From: Bacteroidales bacterium
GTDB lineage: Bacteria; Bacteroidota; Bacteroidia; Bacteroidales; UBA932
Length of the DNA stretch: 37,913 nucleotides
Assembly: GCA_017962925.1 (NCBI GenBank)
Contig: JAGCUK010000019.1
Location: forward strand, 1-37,913
Direction: 5' to 3'
The notes under the pieces: generated by a model
What the model saw: only the letters and a program-made list of their open reading frames with translations
Told to the model about the DNA's origin: nothing
The model's database searches: none
Position numbers and translations under genes: made by a program
Shown here: one piece after another, positions 24,430 to 32,176 of the stretch
Numbering within the stretch: the stretch's first letter is position 1
Layout: every line of letters begins with the position of its first letter

Positions 24430-25769
24430 TGGTATTTTTGATGAAATTCCTGCAAGTAATCCTTGCGCTTTCCATACTTATCGTGGTGCACGAATTCGGG
24501 CACTTCACGTTTGCTAAGCTTTTCCGCATCCGTGTGGAGAAGTTTTTCCTTTTCTTCGATGCCGGCGGCACCTTCCTCTTCAGCACCAAACGCAGCAAGT
24601 GGTTCACCCGCATCTGCCCCAAGGCCCTGAACTGGGAGACTGAATACGGCATCGGCTGGCTGCCTCTCGGCGGCTATTGCAAGATTGCGGGAATGATCGA
24701 CGAGAGCATGGACCTGGACCAGATGAAGCGCGCCCCTCAGTCCTGGGAATTCCGCACTCACGGCCCCTGGCAGCGGCTTTTGGTGATGGCCGGTGGAGTG
24801 CTCTACAACTTCATCTTCGCCATCATCGCCTTCAGCCTCATCATGGCCATCTGGGGGCAAAGTTACATCCCCAACGAAGGCTCCAAGATCTACCCTAATG
24901 CCCTCGCGGAGGAGATGGGATTCCGCGCCGGCGACGAGATTCTTTCTTTCGATGACTACGTGCCGGAGAACTTCGGCATGCTCCAGGCGGATCTGGCACG
25001 CCGCAAAGTGCGCCAGGCGCACATCCTCCGCGGCACCGACACCGTCACCCTCTACATCGATGGCGCCATGCTGGGGCAAGTGCTCAACTCCCAGTATATG
25101 TTCGACCTGGCCATCCCCTTCTGCATAGATTCTGTCGCTGCAGACGGAGTGAATGCAGGGAGCGACCTCCGCAAAGGAGACCGCATCACCGCCATCGCCG
25201 GAAAGGAGGTGGAGTTCCTGCAGGACGGACGCAAGCTTTTCGCGCAGGCTCCCGGGCAGACGCTGGAGGTTTCCGTGCTTCGCGACGGAGCGCCGCTTCT
25301 CCTCCCCGTGAAAGTGGACAGCGCCGGAAGGATAGGCGTCTATATGCAGACTCCTTCCATCCGCACCATGAAATACAAGGGCCTCCAGGCCATCCCCGCA
25401 GGGCTCAAGTTCACTGGCAGCACCATCGGCGGATACCTCAGGGACCTGCGGCTGCTCGCCACTCCATCCTCCGGAGCATATAAATCCGTGGGCAGTTTCA
25501 TCGCCATCGGGCAGGCCTTCCCCTCCGTCTGGGACTGGTACCAGTTCGTGTTCCTGCTGGGGCTGTTCTCCATCATGCTGGGGGTGATGAATCTGCTACC
25601 CATCCCCGCACTGGACGGCGGACACATAGTTTTCACTCTGTATGAGATAATTACCGGACGCAAACCTTCGGACCGCTTTATGGTGGCGGCGCAGATGGTG
25701 GGAATGATATTGCTGCTGGGGCTGATGCTGCTGGCGTTCGGGAACGATATTGGAAAATTGATACACTGA
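24429..25769 (+). CDS. rseP: Site-2 protease RseP (RIP metalloprotease)
   Basis: 446 residues, an inner-membrane zinc protease that cuts transmembrane segments, for example of anti-sigma factors or leftover signal peptides. The zinc motif HEFGH (His21, Glu22, His25) lies in the first membrane helix and the third ligand in NLLPIPALDGGH near the C-terminus. PDZ-like periplasmic domains lie between (about 140-320, around FRAGDEILSFDDY and LRKGDRITAIAGKEV). It starts inside the dxr stop and is followed after 4 bases by the DUF4837 lipoprotein. Confidence 0.95.
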   Translation: MVFLMKFLQVILALSILIVVHEFGHFTFAKLFRIRVEKFFLFFDAGGTFLFSTKRSKWFTRICPKALNWETEYGIGWLPLGGYCKIAGMIDESMDLDQMKRAPQSWEFRTHGPWQRLLVMAGGVLYNFIFAIIAFSLIMAIWGQSYIPNEGSKIYPNALAEEMGFRAGDEILSFDDYVPENFGMLQADLARRKVRQAHILRGTDTVTLYIDGAMLGQVLNSQYMFDLAIPFCIDSVAADGVNAGSDLRKGDRITAIAGKEVEFLQDGRKLFAQAPGQTLEVSVLRDGAPLLLPVKVDSAGRIGVYMQTPSIRTMKYKGLQAIPAGLKFTGSTIGGYLRDLRLLATPSSGAYKSVGSFIAIGQAFPSVWDWYQFVFLLGLFSIMLGVMNLLPIPALDGGHIVFTLYEIITGRKPSDRFMVAAQMVGMILLLGLMLLAFGNDIGKLIH

Positions 25770-25773
25770 CGAT

Positions 25774-26772
25774 ATGAAAAGATTCTTTATCCTCGTTTTT
25801 GCCGTGCTGACCCTCGCATCCTGCGGAGGAAAGCATCAGGCGCTGCTTCCCAACGTGAGCGGGAAAGCTGGAGAGATCATGGTGGTTATCGAAAAGACCG
25901 ACTGGGAAGGTGCTGTGGGGAACGCTACCCGCGAGTTGCTTGCCTGCGACTGCCCCTGGTTCCTGATGCGCGAGCCGCTGTACTCGCTTAGCAATGTTAC
26001 CCACGGAGGTTTTGCCGACATCTTCAAAGTGCACCGCAACATCCTCTATTTCGATATCGACCCCATGGTCCAGACCACCCGCGTGAAGTATCTGCAGAAC
26101 GTATGGGCACAGCCTCAGGCACTGGTGAACATCTCCGCGCCCGATTCCCAGACGGCGGTGGAACTTCTGGAGAAGGATGGCGCCAAGATTGTCGCCTTCA
26201 TCGAGCAGGCCGAGCGCGACCGGGTGATCCGCAATACCATGCGCTACGAAGAGAAGAATCTGGGGGCGATGGTGTCCGAGATTTTCGGAGGATGCATGCA
26301 TTTCCCGATAGGATATCAGTTCAAGAAGAAGACCTCTGATTTCATCTGGATCGCCGATGAGAAGCAGTACACCATCCAGGGAGTATTCGTCTACCGCTAC
26401 CCTGCCCTGGGAACGGACGAGGACTTCAGCACCGCCAATATCATCGCTCACCGCAACGAGGTGCTGCGCAACAATGTGCCCGGGATGTTCGAAAATACTT
26501 ACATGACCACCGGCACTCTGCCGAGCCCGACTGTTGAGTATCTGAAGTATCAGGGACGGAATTTTGCCCAGACTCGCGGATACTGGGAAGTGGCCAACGA
26601 CTACATGGGAGGCCCGTTTGTGTCGCATTCTTTCTATAGCCCGGACGGGATTTACGTGGTGGTGTGCGATGCTTTTGTTTATGCTCCGAAGTATGACAAG
26701 CGGCAGTACCTGCGTCAGGTAGAGTCTTTGCTTTATTCTTGGGAGTGGAAAGAAGAAAAGGAGCAAAATTAG
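25774..26772 (+). CDS. DUF4837 lipoprotein
   Basis: 332 residues. MKRFFILVFAVLTLASCGG is a lipoprotein signal with Cys17. The mature part (KAGEIMVVIEKTDWEG, then LLACDCPWFLMREPLYSLSNV, then a C-terminal PFVSHSFYSPDGIYVVV) matches the Bacteroidetes DUF4837 family, which I recall as regularly placed after dxr-rseP. No enzyme motif is visible. Being tied to rseP suggests an envelope-stress or quality-control role, but that is inference. Confidence 0.85.
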   Translation: MKRFFILVFAVLTLASCGGKHQALLPNVSGKAGEIMVVIEKTDWEGAVGNATRELLACDCPWFLMREPLYSLSNVTHGGFADIFKVHRNILYFDIDPMVQTTRVKYLQNVWAQPQALVNISAPDSQTAVELLEKDGAKIVAFIEQAERDRVIRNTMRYEEKNLGAMVSEIFGGCMHFPIGYQFKKKTSDFIWIADEKQYTIQGVFVYRYPALGTDEDFSTANIIAHRNEVLRNNVPGMFENTYMTTGTLPSPTVEYLKYQGRNFAQTRGYWEVANDYMGGPFVSHSFYSPDGIYVVVCDAFVYAPKYDKRQYLRQVESLLYSWEWKEEKEQN

Positions 26773-26802
26773 TTGCGAATATAAAAAATATTCGTACCTT
26801 TG
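26772..26802 (+). promoter_or_regulatory. Promoter of tRNA-Glu - rpsT
   Basis: GTTG (26772-26775; consensus TTTG), 19 bases and TACCTTTG (26795-26802). The whole spacer is an inverted repeat, CGAATAT-AAAAA-ATATTCG (26776-26794). Confidence 0.8.
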
Positions 26803-26819
26803 CACTCCTTTGAAATGAT

Positions 26820-26891
26820 GGTGGGTTCGTATAACGGTTAGTACTCAGGATTTTCATTCCTGCAATAGGAGTTCGATTCTCCTACCCACTA
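26820..26891 (+). tRNA. tRNA-Glu (TTC)
   Basis: 72 bases. Acceptor GGTGGGT/ACCCACT with a terminal G-U pair as often seen in this phylum, D-stem GTAT/GTAC, anticodon stem CAGGA/TCCTG around TTTTCAT (anticodon TTC), T-arm AGGAG-TTCGATT-CTCCT, discriminator A. CCA is not encoded (ACGA follows). rpsT starts 27 bases downstream without a new promoter. Confidence 0.95.
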
Positions 26892-26918
26892 CGAAAAAAA
26901 TTATAAAAAAGTATAACA

Positions 26919-27173
26919 ATGGCAAACAACGCATCAGCAGAAAAAGCCAATCGCCAAGGCGAAAGGCGTAAAGTGCATAACAGGTATTATGCAAAAACTA
27001 CGAGAAACGCTATCCGCGCAATTCGTACCACAACCGATAAGAAAGCAGCAGAGGCAGAGGCCCCGAAGGTTTATGCTATGATCGACAAACTTGCAAAGCA
27101 GGGTGTCATCCACAAGAACAAGGCTTCGAACCTTAAGAGCGGTATCGCGCTGTACATCAACAAGCTTTCTTAA
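26919..27173 (+). CDS. rpsT: 30S ribosomal protein bS20
   Basis: 84 residues, strongly basic. It binds 16S rRNA early in 30S assembly. The N-terminus MANNASAEKANRQGERRKVHN is the usual S20 start, followed by the helical body (KTTRNAIRAIRTTTDKKAAE) and KNKASNLKSGIALYINKLS at the end. It has no promoter of its own and is probably cut out of a tRNA-Glu-rpsT transcript. It has no Shine-Dalgarno sequence; the leader is A-rich, as is usual in Bacteroidetes. Confidence 0.97.
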   Translation: MANNASAEKANRQGERRKVHNRYYAKTTRNAIRAIRTTTDKKAAEAEAPKVYAMIDKLAKQGVIHKNKASNLKSGIALYINKLS

Positions 27174-27182
27174 TTTCTACAG

Positions 27183-27212
27183 AGCGCGGTTAATTTCCGC
27201 GCTTTTGTTTTT
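27183..27212 (+). terminator. Hairpin with T-tract after rpsT
   Basis: AGCGCGG (27183-27189) pairs with CCGCGCT (27197-27203) over a 7-base loop and is followed by TTTGTTTTT. The tRNA-Pro begins at the next base, so read-through or a role in processing must be considered. Confidence 0.75.
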
Positions 27213-27285
27213 CGAGAAGTAGCGCAGTTGGTAGCGCACTACGTTCGGGACGTAGGGGTCGGGCGTTCGAGTCGCCTCTTATCGA
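27213..27285 (+). tRNA. tRNA-Pro (CGG)
   Basis: 73 bases. D-stem GCGC/GCGC, anticodon stem CTACG/CGTAG around TTCGGGA (anticodon CGG), T-loop TTCGAGT, the proline identity features C1-G72 and A73. The acceptor CGAGAAG/CTTATCG has one G-A mismatch at pair 4-69. CCA is not encoded. No promoter is seen between the rpsT terminator and this gene. Confidence 0.88.
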
Positions 27286-27689
27286 CACAATCCTCCGGCA
27301 GTTGCCGGGGGCGTTTGTCTTCGAAGTGGCTCCAGGCCGCAGGCCAGCCTGCGGCCGCTTCTGTCTGTTAGGGGCTCTGCCCCTAAAGTACCCCGCCGCC
27401 TTATGTCCCTAGCGTCTTTGCTCCCGCAAAGACCGGGACCGGCGATTCGCCTGACGGCTCAGTTTCTCTCAAGTGTGGGTAACGTCCCGGAAAAACAGAG
27501 GTTAACCGCATTTTAGGCCTTTTTTGCGGGTAACGTCCCAAAATTAAGAAGGTTAACCGCACTCCGGTTACCAGACCAGGACCGGCGGTTCGCCTGACGG
27601 CTCATTCATAATAAAAGTGGGCAAGGTCGATTTTTAGGTGCGACACCTTGCCCAGCCTGCGGCCTTCGGGAGGCACTGCCAGAACCGGC
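27286..27689. repeat. Hairpin- and repeat-rich intergenic region
   Basis: 404 bases without a believable gene. Hairpins: 27335-27356 (9 bp, loop CCAG), 27368-27386 (TTAGGGGC/GCCCCTAA, loop TCT), 27414-27433 (GTCTTTGC/GCAAAGAC, loop TCCC). Direct repeat A, 31 bases, two mismatches: 27431-27461 and 27574-27604, core TTCGCCTGACGGCTCA. Direct repeat B, 34 bases: 27477-27510 and 27528-27561, each being GGGTAACGTCCC, 11 variable bases, then GGTTAACCGCA. The sequence AGCCTGCGGCC occurs at 27346-27356 and 27654-27664. The order is A-B-B-A. Confidence 0.8.
27619..27653 (-). terminator. Terminator of the rfbDC-aromatic operon
   Basis: GGGCAAGGT (27619-27627) and ACCTTGCCC (27645-27653) form a 9-bp stem; on the minus strand it is followed by ACTTTTATT. 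It lies 37 bases after the aroG stop. The T-tract is only moderate. Confidence 0.6.
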
Positions 27690-28769
27690 TTATTTGTTTT
27701 GTTCGGCGACGGAGGCGTCGTGGATGGTGTTGAAGATGCGTTTGATGAATTCGGGATCGATGCCATAACCCTCGGCAGAAGAAGCAACCTTCTCCAGAAC
27801 GGCATCCCAACGCGTAGGCTGAAGAATCGCCACGCTGTTCTCCTTCTTGAGATCACCGATCTGACGACTGACCTTCATTCGCGAGGCCAGAGTAAACACC
27901 AGATTCTCGTCCAGCACATCGATACGCGCACGCAACTGCCGGAGCTGATCGTTGAAACTCTCATCCGCCGTAGCGGCATCACGGACAATCAGCGACTCCA
28001 GCAAAACTATCAGATCCTTGGGAGTCAACTGCTGCGCAGCATCGCTCAACGCGCAGGAAGGATCACGGTGACTCTCAATCATCAAGCCCTCGAAACCCAG
28101 ATCCATCCCCCTCTGCGACAGTTCCTTAAGATACTCCCTCTTGCCACCCATGTGGCTGGGATCGGCGAACAACGGGATCTCCGGATAACGGGCCCTGAGT
28201 TCAGCGGCCATCTCCCAGTGAGGATCGTTGCGATATTTGATTTTTGAAGAAGTCGAAACTCCGCGATGAATGGCACCCAGTTTCTTGATTCCCTGACCGT
28301 ACAGCCTCTCGAAAGCCCCAATCCAAAGATCCAGGTCCGGATTCACGGGATTCTTGACCAGCACGGGAATATCGGTATCACGAAGAGCCTCGGCAATCTC
28401 CTGCACCAGGAAAGGATTAGCGGTGGTGCGGGCACCCAGCCATACCATATCCACTCCATGCTTCAGGCACTCGAAGACATGCTTTTCGCTGGCGACCTCG
28501 GTGCAAACCTTCATCCCCAACTCGCGTTTGACCTGCTGCATCCACTTAAGGCCAGGCACACCGACACCCTCGAAGCATCCCGGATGCGTGCGAGGTTTCC
28601 ATATCCCCGCGCGGAATACATTGATGCCAATCTCCTTAAGCCCTTTGGCGGTCTCCATCACCTGTTCTTCACTCTCCGCACTGCAGGGGCCTGCAATCAC
28701 GCAGGGACGCGGCGGAAGATGGAAGAATCCCCAGTCGTTCAGGGGTATCAAATCGAATTTTGCTGCCAT
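27690..28769 (-). CDS. DAHP synthase - chorismate mutase fusion
   Basis: 359 residues. Residues about 1-255 are a class I-beta (KDO8PS-like) DAHP synthase: CVIAGPCSAESEEQV, RAGIWKPRT, IHRGVSTSSKIKYRN and FADPSHMGG. It joins PEP and erythrose 4-phosphate at the start of the shikimate pathway. Residues about 268-355 are an AroQ-type chorismate mutase (LRQLRARIDVLDENLVFTLASRMKVSRQIGDLK), which turns chorismate into prephenate. Fusion of the two is typical in Bacteroidetes and allows feedback inhibition by prephenate. Last gene of the six-gene run; its ATG overlaps the tyrA stop (TAATG). Confidence 0.96.
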   Translation of the reverse strand: MAAKFDLIPLNDWGFFHLPPRPCVIAGPCSAESEEQVMETAKGLKEIGINVFRAGIWKPRTHPGCFEGVGVPGLKWMQQVKRELGMKVCTEVASEKHVFECLKHGVDMVWLGARTTANPFLVQEIAEALRDTDIPVLVKNPVNPDLDLWIGAFERLYGQGIKKLGAIHRGVSTSSKIKYRNDPHWEMAAELRARYPEIPLFADPSHMGGKREYLKELSQRGMDLGFEGLMIESHRDPSCALSDAAQQLTPKDLIVLLESLIVRDAATADESFNDQLRQLRARIDVLDENLVFTLASRMKVSRQIGDLKKENSVAILQPTRWDAVLEKVASSAEGYGIDPEFIKRIFNTIHDASVAEQNK

Positions 28770-29614
28770 TATCGGATAATACGTTTAATCTTGTTGCCTT
28801 CTTCGATGAGTTCCCGGATACGCGCCTCGTCGTAGGCATCGATCGCCTCGCGGAACTCCTTCATCTTATCTATATAGGTATCTATGACGCGTAGCACGTT
28901 GTCGTGGTTCTGCGCCAGAATCGGCACCCACATATCCGCGCTGCTCTTGGCAAGGCGCACGGTGGAGGAAAAACCTCCGGATGCCAGGTCGAAAATATGC
29001 TTCTCGTCCTTCTCCTTATCCAGCACGGTCAGAGCCAGGGCGAAGGAGGTAATGTGCGAAATATGAGACACATACGCCACGTGCATGTCGTGGGCGTCGC
29101 TGCGCATGAAGGTCACGCGCATGTTCAGCACGTCGTAGATCTTTTCCACCAGACGCACTGCCTTGGGAGAAGATTCCTCGATATCGCAGAAGATGCAGGC
29201 ACGGCCGTCGAAGAGCCCGGGCATGGCCGCCCAGGGGCCGGAATACTCGGTGCCCGCCATGGGATGGGTAGCGACATACTGCTTGCGAGCTTTGTGCCCT
29301 ACGGCGACCTGGCAGAGGCTTTCCTTCACGGAGCAGACATCCAGCACCACCTTCTCGGTGCCGGCAACCAAATCCAGCACGCGGGTCAACAACTGCACGG
29401 CGGCACCCACGGGAATCGCGATCACGATTACGTCCGAAGCAGCCACACAGGCCTCCAGATCCACTATTTCATCTGCCAGCCCTATCTTCAGGGCGGCCTC
29501 GGCATTCAACCTGTCGTTCTCCACACCCAGCACCTTCTCCGCAAATCCGCGCTTGCGAAGGTCGATGGCGAGCGATCCGCCGATCAATCCGAGTCCTATT
29601 ACTCCAACGTTCAT
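28769..29614 (-). CDS. tyrA: Prephenate dehydrogenase
   Basis: 281 residues. NAD-dependent oxidative decarboxylation of prephenate to 4-hydroxyphenylpyruvate for tyrosine. Rossmann motif VGVIGLGLIGGSLA at the N-terminus, VCSVKESL, and the catalytic loop THPMAGTEYSGPWAA with the active-site His; the helical C-terminal domain includes HVAYVSHISHI. No ACT domain is visible, so direct tyrosine control is not expected through one. It overlaps the aminotransferase by ATGA. Confidence 0.95.
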   Translation of the reverse strand: MNVGVIGLGLIGGSLAIDLRKRGFAEKVLGVENDRLNAEAALKIGLADEIVDLEACVAASDVIVIAIPVGAAVQLLTRVLDLVAGTEKVVLDVCSVKESLCQVAVGHKARKQYVATHPMAGTEYSGPWAAMPGLFDGRACIFCDIEESSPKAVRLVEKIYDVLNMRVTFMRSDAHDMHVAYVSHISHITSFALALTVLDKEKDEKHIFDLASGGFSSTVRLAKSSADMWVPILAQNHDNVLRVIDTYIDKMKEFREAIDAYDEARIRELIEEGNKIKRIIR

Positions 29615-30774
29615 ATTACGCTCTTTATCTTTTCCAGCGCCCGCTCGAACACCTCAACGGTGGCGCAGAGCGAAATGCGCAGGTAGTTTTCTCCATTTTT
29701 CCCGAAGATGAATCCTGGGGTTATGAACACGCCCGCTTCGTATAGGAGCTTGTCCGATAGTTCCACCGGTGACACTCCTTCAGGCACCCTCCCCCAGAGG
29801 AAAAGCCCCTGAGAATCAGGATTATAACGCACTTCCAAGGCATCGAAGATGCGTCCGGCGGCAACCCGCCTGCGAGTGTATTCTTCGTTCAGGGACGCGA
29901 ACCATTCCGGGCCCTGTGCCAGTGCCTCCACCGCAGCAATCTGTAGCGCCCGGAACATGCCGGAATCCAGCTGGCTCTTGACCTTCAGTATCTCGTAAAT
30001 CACATCCGCCGAAGCCGCAACCATCCCGATACGCCATCCGGCCATATTGTGGGCCTTGCTGAGGGAGTTCAGCTCCAGGCAGCACTCCTTCGCGCCAGGC
30101 ACGGCCAGAATCGAATAATGCTCCTTCGACAGAATGAAACTGTAGGGGTTATCGTTGCAGATGAGTATCCCATGTTTGCGCCCGAACTCCACCAGCCTGC
30201 GGTAAAGCTCCGGATCTGCCGGCGCCCCCGTGGGCATATTGGGATAGTTCGTCCACATCATCTTCACCCCTGAAAGATCCATTGCCTCGAGCTTAGCGAA
30301 ATCCGGCTGCCAGCCGAGGGATTCCTCCAAATCGTAGGTCACTATCTCCGCTTCGCAAAGGCGGGCGGAAGAGCTGTAGGTGGGGTATCCCGGATCCGGC
30401 ACCAGCACCTTGTCGCCCTTGTTCAGGAATGCCAGCGAAGTGATCAGGATTCCCTCTTTCGAGCCCGTCAGAGGCTGGATTTCGGAGGATGGATTCAGCT
30501 TCACCCCATACCAGCGGGCGTACCAGTCTGCGAATGCCTTGCGCAGTTCCGGAATTCCCACATAGGGCTGGTATGCATGCACTCCGTCGCGGACGGCGGT
30601 GGCGCAGAGGGCATCGATCGCGGCCTGCGGCGGGCGCCCGTTCGGGGAGCCTATGCCGAGGTTTATCACTGCTTCCTTCCGGCCATCAGCGTTCATCGCG
30701 GCTATCTCCCGGTTCTTGGTGGAGAAATAGTATTCCTTCACACTGCCGGTGCGGTTTGCGGGCTGGATAATCAT
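29611..30774 (-). CDS. Class I/II aminotransferase, probably aromatic
   Basis: 387 residues, PLP-dependent fold type I. The Schiff-base Lys is in LNSLSKAHNMAGWRIGM; INLGIGSPN (substrate loop), LTGSKEGI, PDPGYPTYS, NYPNMPTGAP, CNDNPYSF and a final ENYLRISLC with the carboxylate-binding Arg are present. Sitting between pheA and tyrA with overlaps on both sides, it probably makes phenylalanine and tyrosine from phenylpyruvate and hydroxyphenylpyruvate. An aspartate or LL-diaminopimelate type substrate cannot be excluded from sequence alone. Confidence 0.9.
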   Translation of the reverse strand: MIIQPANRTGSVKEYYFSTKNREIAAMNADGRKEAVINLGIGSPNGRPPQAAIDALCATAVRDGVHAYQPYVGIPELRKAFADWYARWYGVKLNPSSEIQPLTGSKEGILITSLAFLNKGDKVLVPDPGYPTYSSSARLCEAEIVTYDLEESLGWQPDFAKLEAMDLSGVKMMWTNYPNMPTGAPADPELYRRLVEFGRKHGILICNDNPYSFILSKEHYSILAVPGAKECCLELNSLSKAHNMAGWRIGMVAASADVIYEILKVKSQLDSGMFRALQIAAVEALAQGPEWFASLNEEYTRRRVAAGRIFDALEVRYNPDSQGLFLWGRVPEGVSPVELSDKLLYEAGVFITPGFIFGKNGENYLRISLCATVEVFERALEKIKSVI

Positions 30775-31601
30775 AGGGCGGATGTATATTCTCCCAGCAC
30801 CTGGAACTCATCGATCAGGGGACGCACAGCGGCGATTGCCTGCTGATAGCGCTCGTAGGTGCTGAATTTGATATCGACGTAGAAGAAGTATTGCCATTCC
30901 TTGCCGGGGATGGGCAGGGACTGGATACGGGTGAGGTTCATCTCGTAGAACGAGAGTATGGTGAGGATGTGCGCCAGCGAGCCGGGAGTGTGCGGCAGGG
31001 TGAAGCAAAGCGAGGCCTTATCTATCTTCTCCACCGGCACGGTGAGGCCGTCGTCCATTATCAGGAAGCGGGTGAAGTTCTGCTTGTAGGTTTCGATGCC
31101 GGGGGCGAGAATCTCCAGCCCGTAGAGTTCTGCGGCGAGTGCGGATGCGACGGCGCCGACTCCCTTCAGGCCCTCTCGGGCCACCTGCGCGGCGGATTTT
31201 GCGGTATCCTCCGACTCCACCAGGCGGATCTGCGGCCAGTCCTTGAAGAACTCACGCGTCTGGTTGATGGCCATGTAGTGGGTGCGCACTTCCCGCAGGT
31301 CGGAGATGCTCTGCCCGGGCAGTGCCATCAGATTCTGCTCGATATGCAGGAAGACCTCTCCCTTTATCTTCTGGGGATTCTTGCGGAGGAGGTCGAAGTT
31401 GGGGATGAGTCCGCCGGAAACGGTATTCTCGATGGCCATCACCGCAGCCTCAGCCTCTCCCTTTGCGATAGACTGGTAGAGGCCGTCGAAGGTATCGCAC
31501 TCGACAATGCTCAGGTCCGCCTCCCCGATGGAAGAATAGAACCTGCGCGCGGCTTCCTCGTGGAAACAGCCCGAGTATCCCTGGATCGCAACTTTTTTCA
31601 T
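30771..31601 (-). CDS. pheA: Prephenate dehydratase
   Basis: 276 residues from ATG 31601 (MKKVAIQGYSG); a longer frame upstream only adds shadow codons inside rfbC. Residues about 1-185 are the dehydratase domain, ending in the NFTRFLIM motif; prephenate becomes phenylpyruvate. Residues about 195-270 are an ACT domain (FTLPHTPGSLAHIL, then LTRIQSLPIPGKEWQYFFYVD) that normally gives feedback control by phenylalanine. There is no chorismate mutase part; that activity is on the aroG fusion. The start overlaps the rfbC stop by one base (TGATG). Confidence 0.95.
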   Translation of the reverse strand: MKKVAIQGYSGCFHEEAARRFYSSIGEADLSIVECDTFDGLYQSIAKGEAEAAVMAIENTVSGGLIPNFDLLRKNPQKIKGEVFLHIEQNLMALPGQSISDLREVRTHYMAINQTREFFKDWPQIRLVESEDTAKSAAQVAREGLKGVGAVASALAAELYGLEILAPGIETYKQNFTRFLIMDDGLTVPVEKIDKASLCFTLPHTPGSLAHILTILSFYEMNLTRIQSLPIPGKEWQYFFYVDIKFSTYERYQQAIAAVRPLIDEFQVLGEYTSAL

Positions 31602-32176
31602 CAATATAAATCGGCTCCGTAGATGAAGAGCTCCTCTGCGGGAATATCTTTCAGGCAGCGGTGGCACTTATCCTTCTCGGACAGCAGCACCTCTTCTGCG
31701 GGCAGACCCCAGTCGATCGCAAGATCGGGGTCATCCCACGCAATGGCTCCCTCCTCTGCGGGATTATAGAAACCATCGCACTTGTACTGGAATACCGCCT
31801 CCTCGCTGAGCACGCTGAACCCGTGGGCAAATCCGCGCGGGATGAACAGCTGAGAGGCATTTTCTCCTGAAAGCTCCGCTGCCGTCCACTTGCCGAAAGT
31901 AGGGCTGCCCACCCGGATATCGACGGCGATGTCGAGAACTCTTCCTCTGATTACACGTACTAACTTTGCTTGAGCGGATGCTCCCTTCTGGTAGTGAAGC
32001 CCGCGCACCACTCCGCGGCAGGACTTGCTTTCGTTATCCTGCACGAAATGCACCGGGCCAACCAGGCTCTCGAAGGTCCTCTCATTGAAGGATTCGAAGA
32101 ACCAGCCCCGTGCATCCCGGAAAATCTGGGGATGGACAATCACTACATCAGGTATGGAAGTATGCTCTATCGTCAT
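31601..32176 (-). CDS. rfbC: dTDP-4-dehydrorhamnose 3,5-epimerase
   Basis: 191 residues from ATG 32176 (MTIEHTSIPDVVIVHPQIF), chosen because it overlaps the rfbD stop (ATGA) and begins like the family. Cupin fold: DARGWFFESFNERTF, the catalytic His in VVRGLHYQKG, VDIRVGSPTFG, FIPRGFAHGFSVLS and the C-terminal LLSEKDKCHRCLKDIP. Third enzyme of dTDP-L-rhamnose synthesis, cytoplasmic. rfbA and rfbB are not in the window. Confidence 0.95.
   Translation of the reverse strand: MTIEHTSIPDVVIVHPQIFRDARGWFFESFNERTFESLVGPVHFVQDNESKSCRGVVRGLHYQKGASAQAKLVRVIRGRVLDIAVDIRVGSPTFGKWTAAELSGENASQLFIPRGFAHGFSVLSEEAVFQYKCDGFYNPAEEGAIAWDDPDLAIDWGLPAEEVLLSEKDKCHRCLKDIPAEELFIYGADLY

Noticed and set aside
27477-27561. 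The repeated 34-base units as a CRISPR array
   Set aside because: Only two copies, only 17 bases between them, variable bases inside the unit, and no cas gene nearby.
27602-27856. 84-codon minus-strand frame beside the aroG end
   Set aside because: Runs through the terminator hairpin and the aroG end in another frame; no motif.
31602-31667. Longer N-terminus for pheA starting at 31667
   Set aside because: The extra 22 residues overlap rfbC in another frame and do not resemble prephenate dehydratase; MKKVAIQGYSG at 31601 is the normal start.
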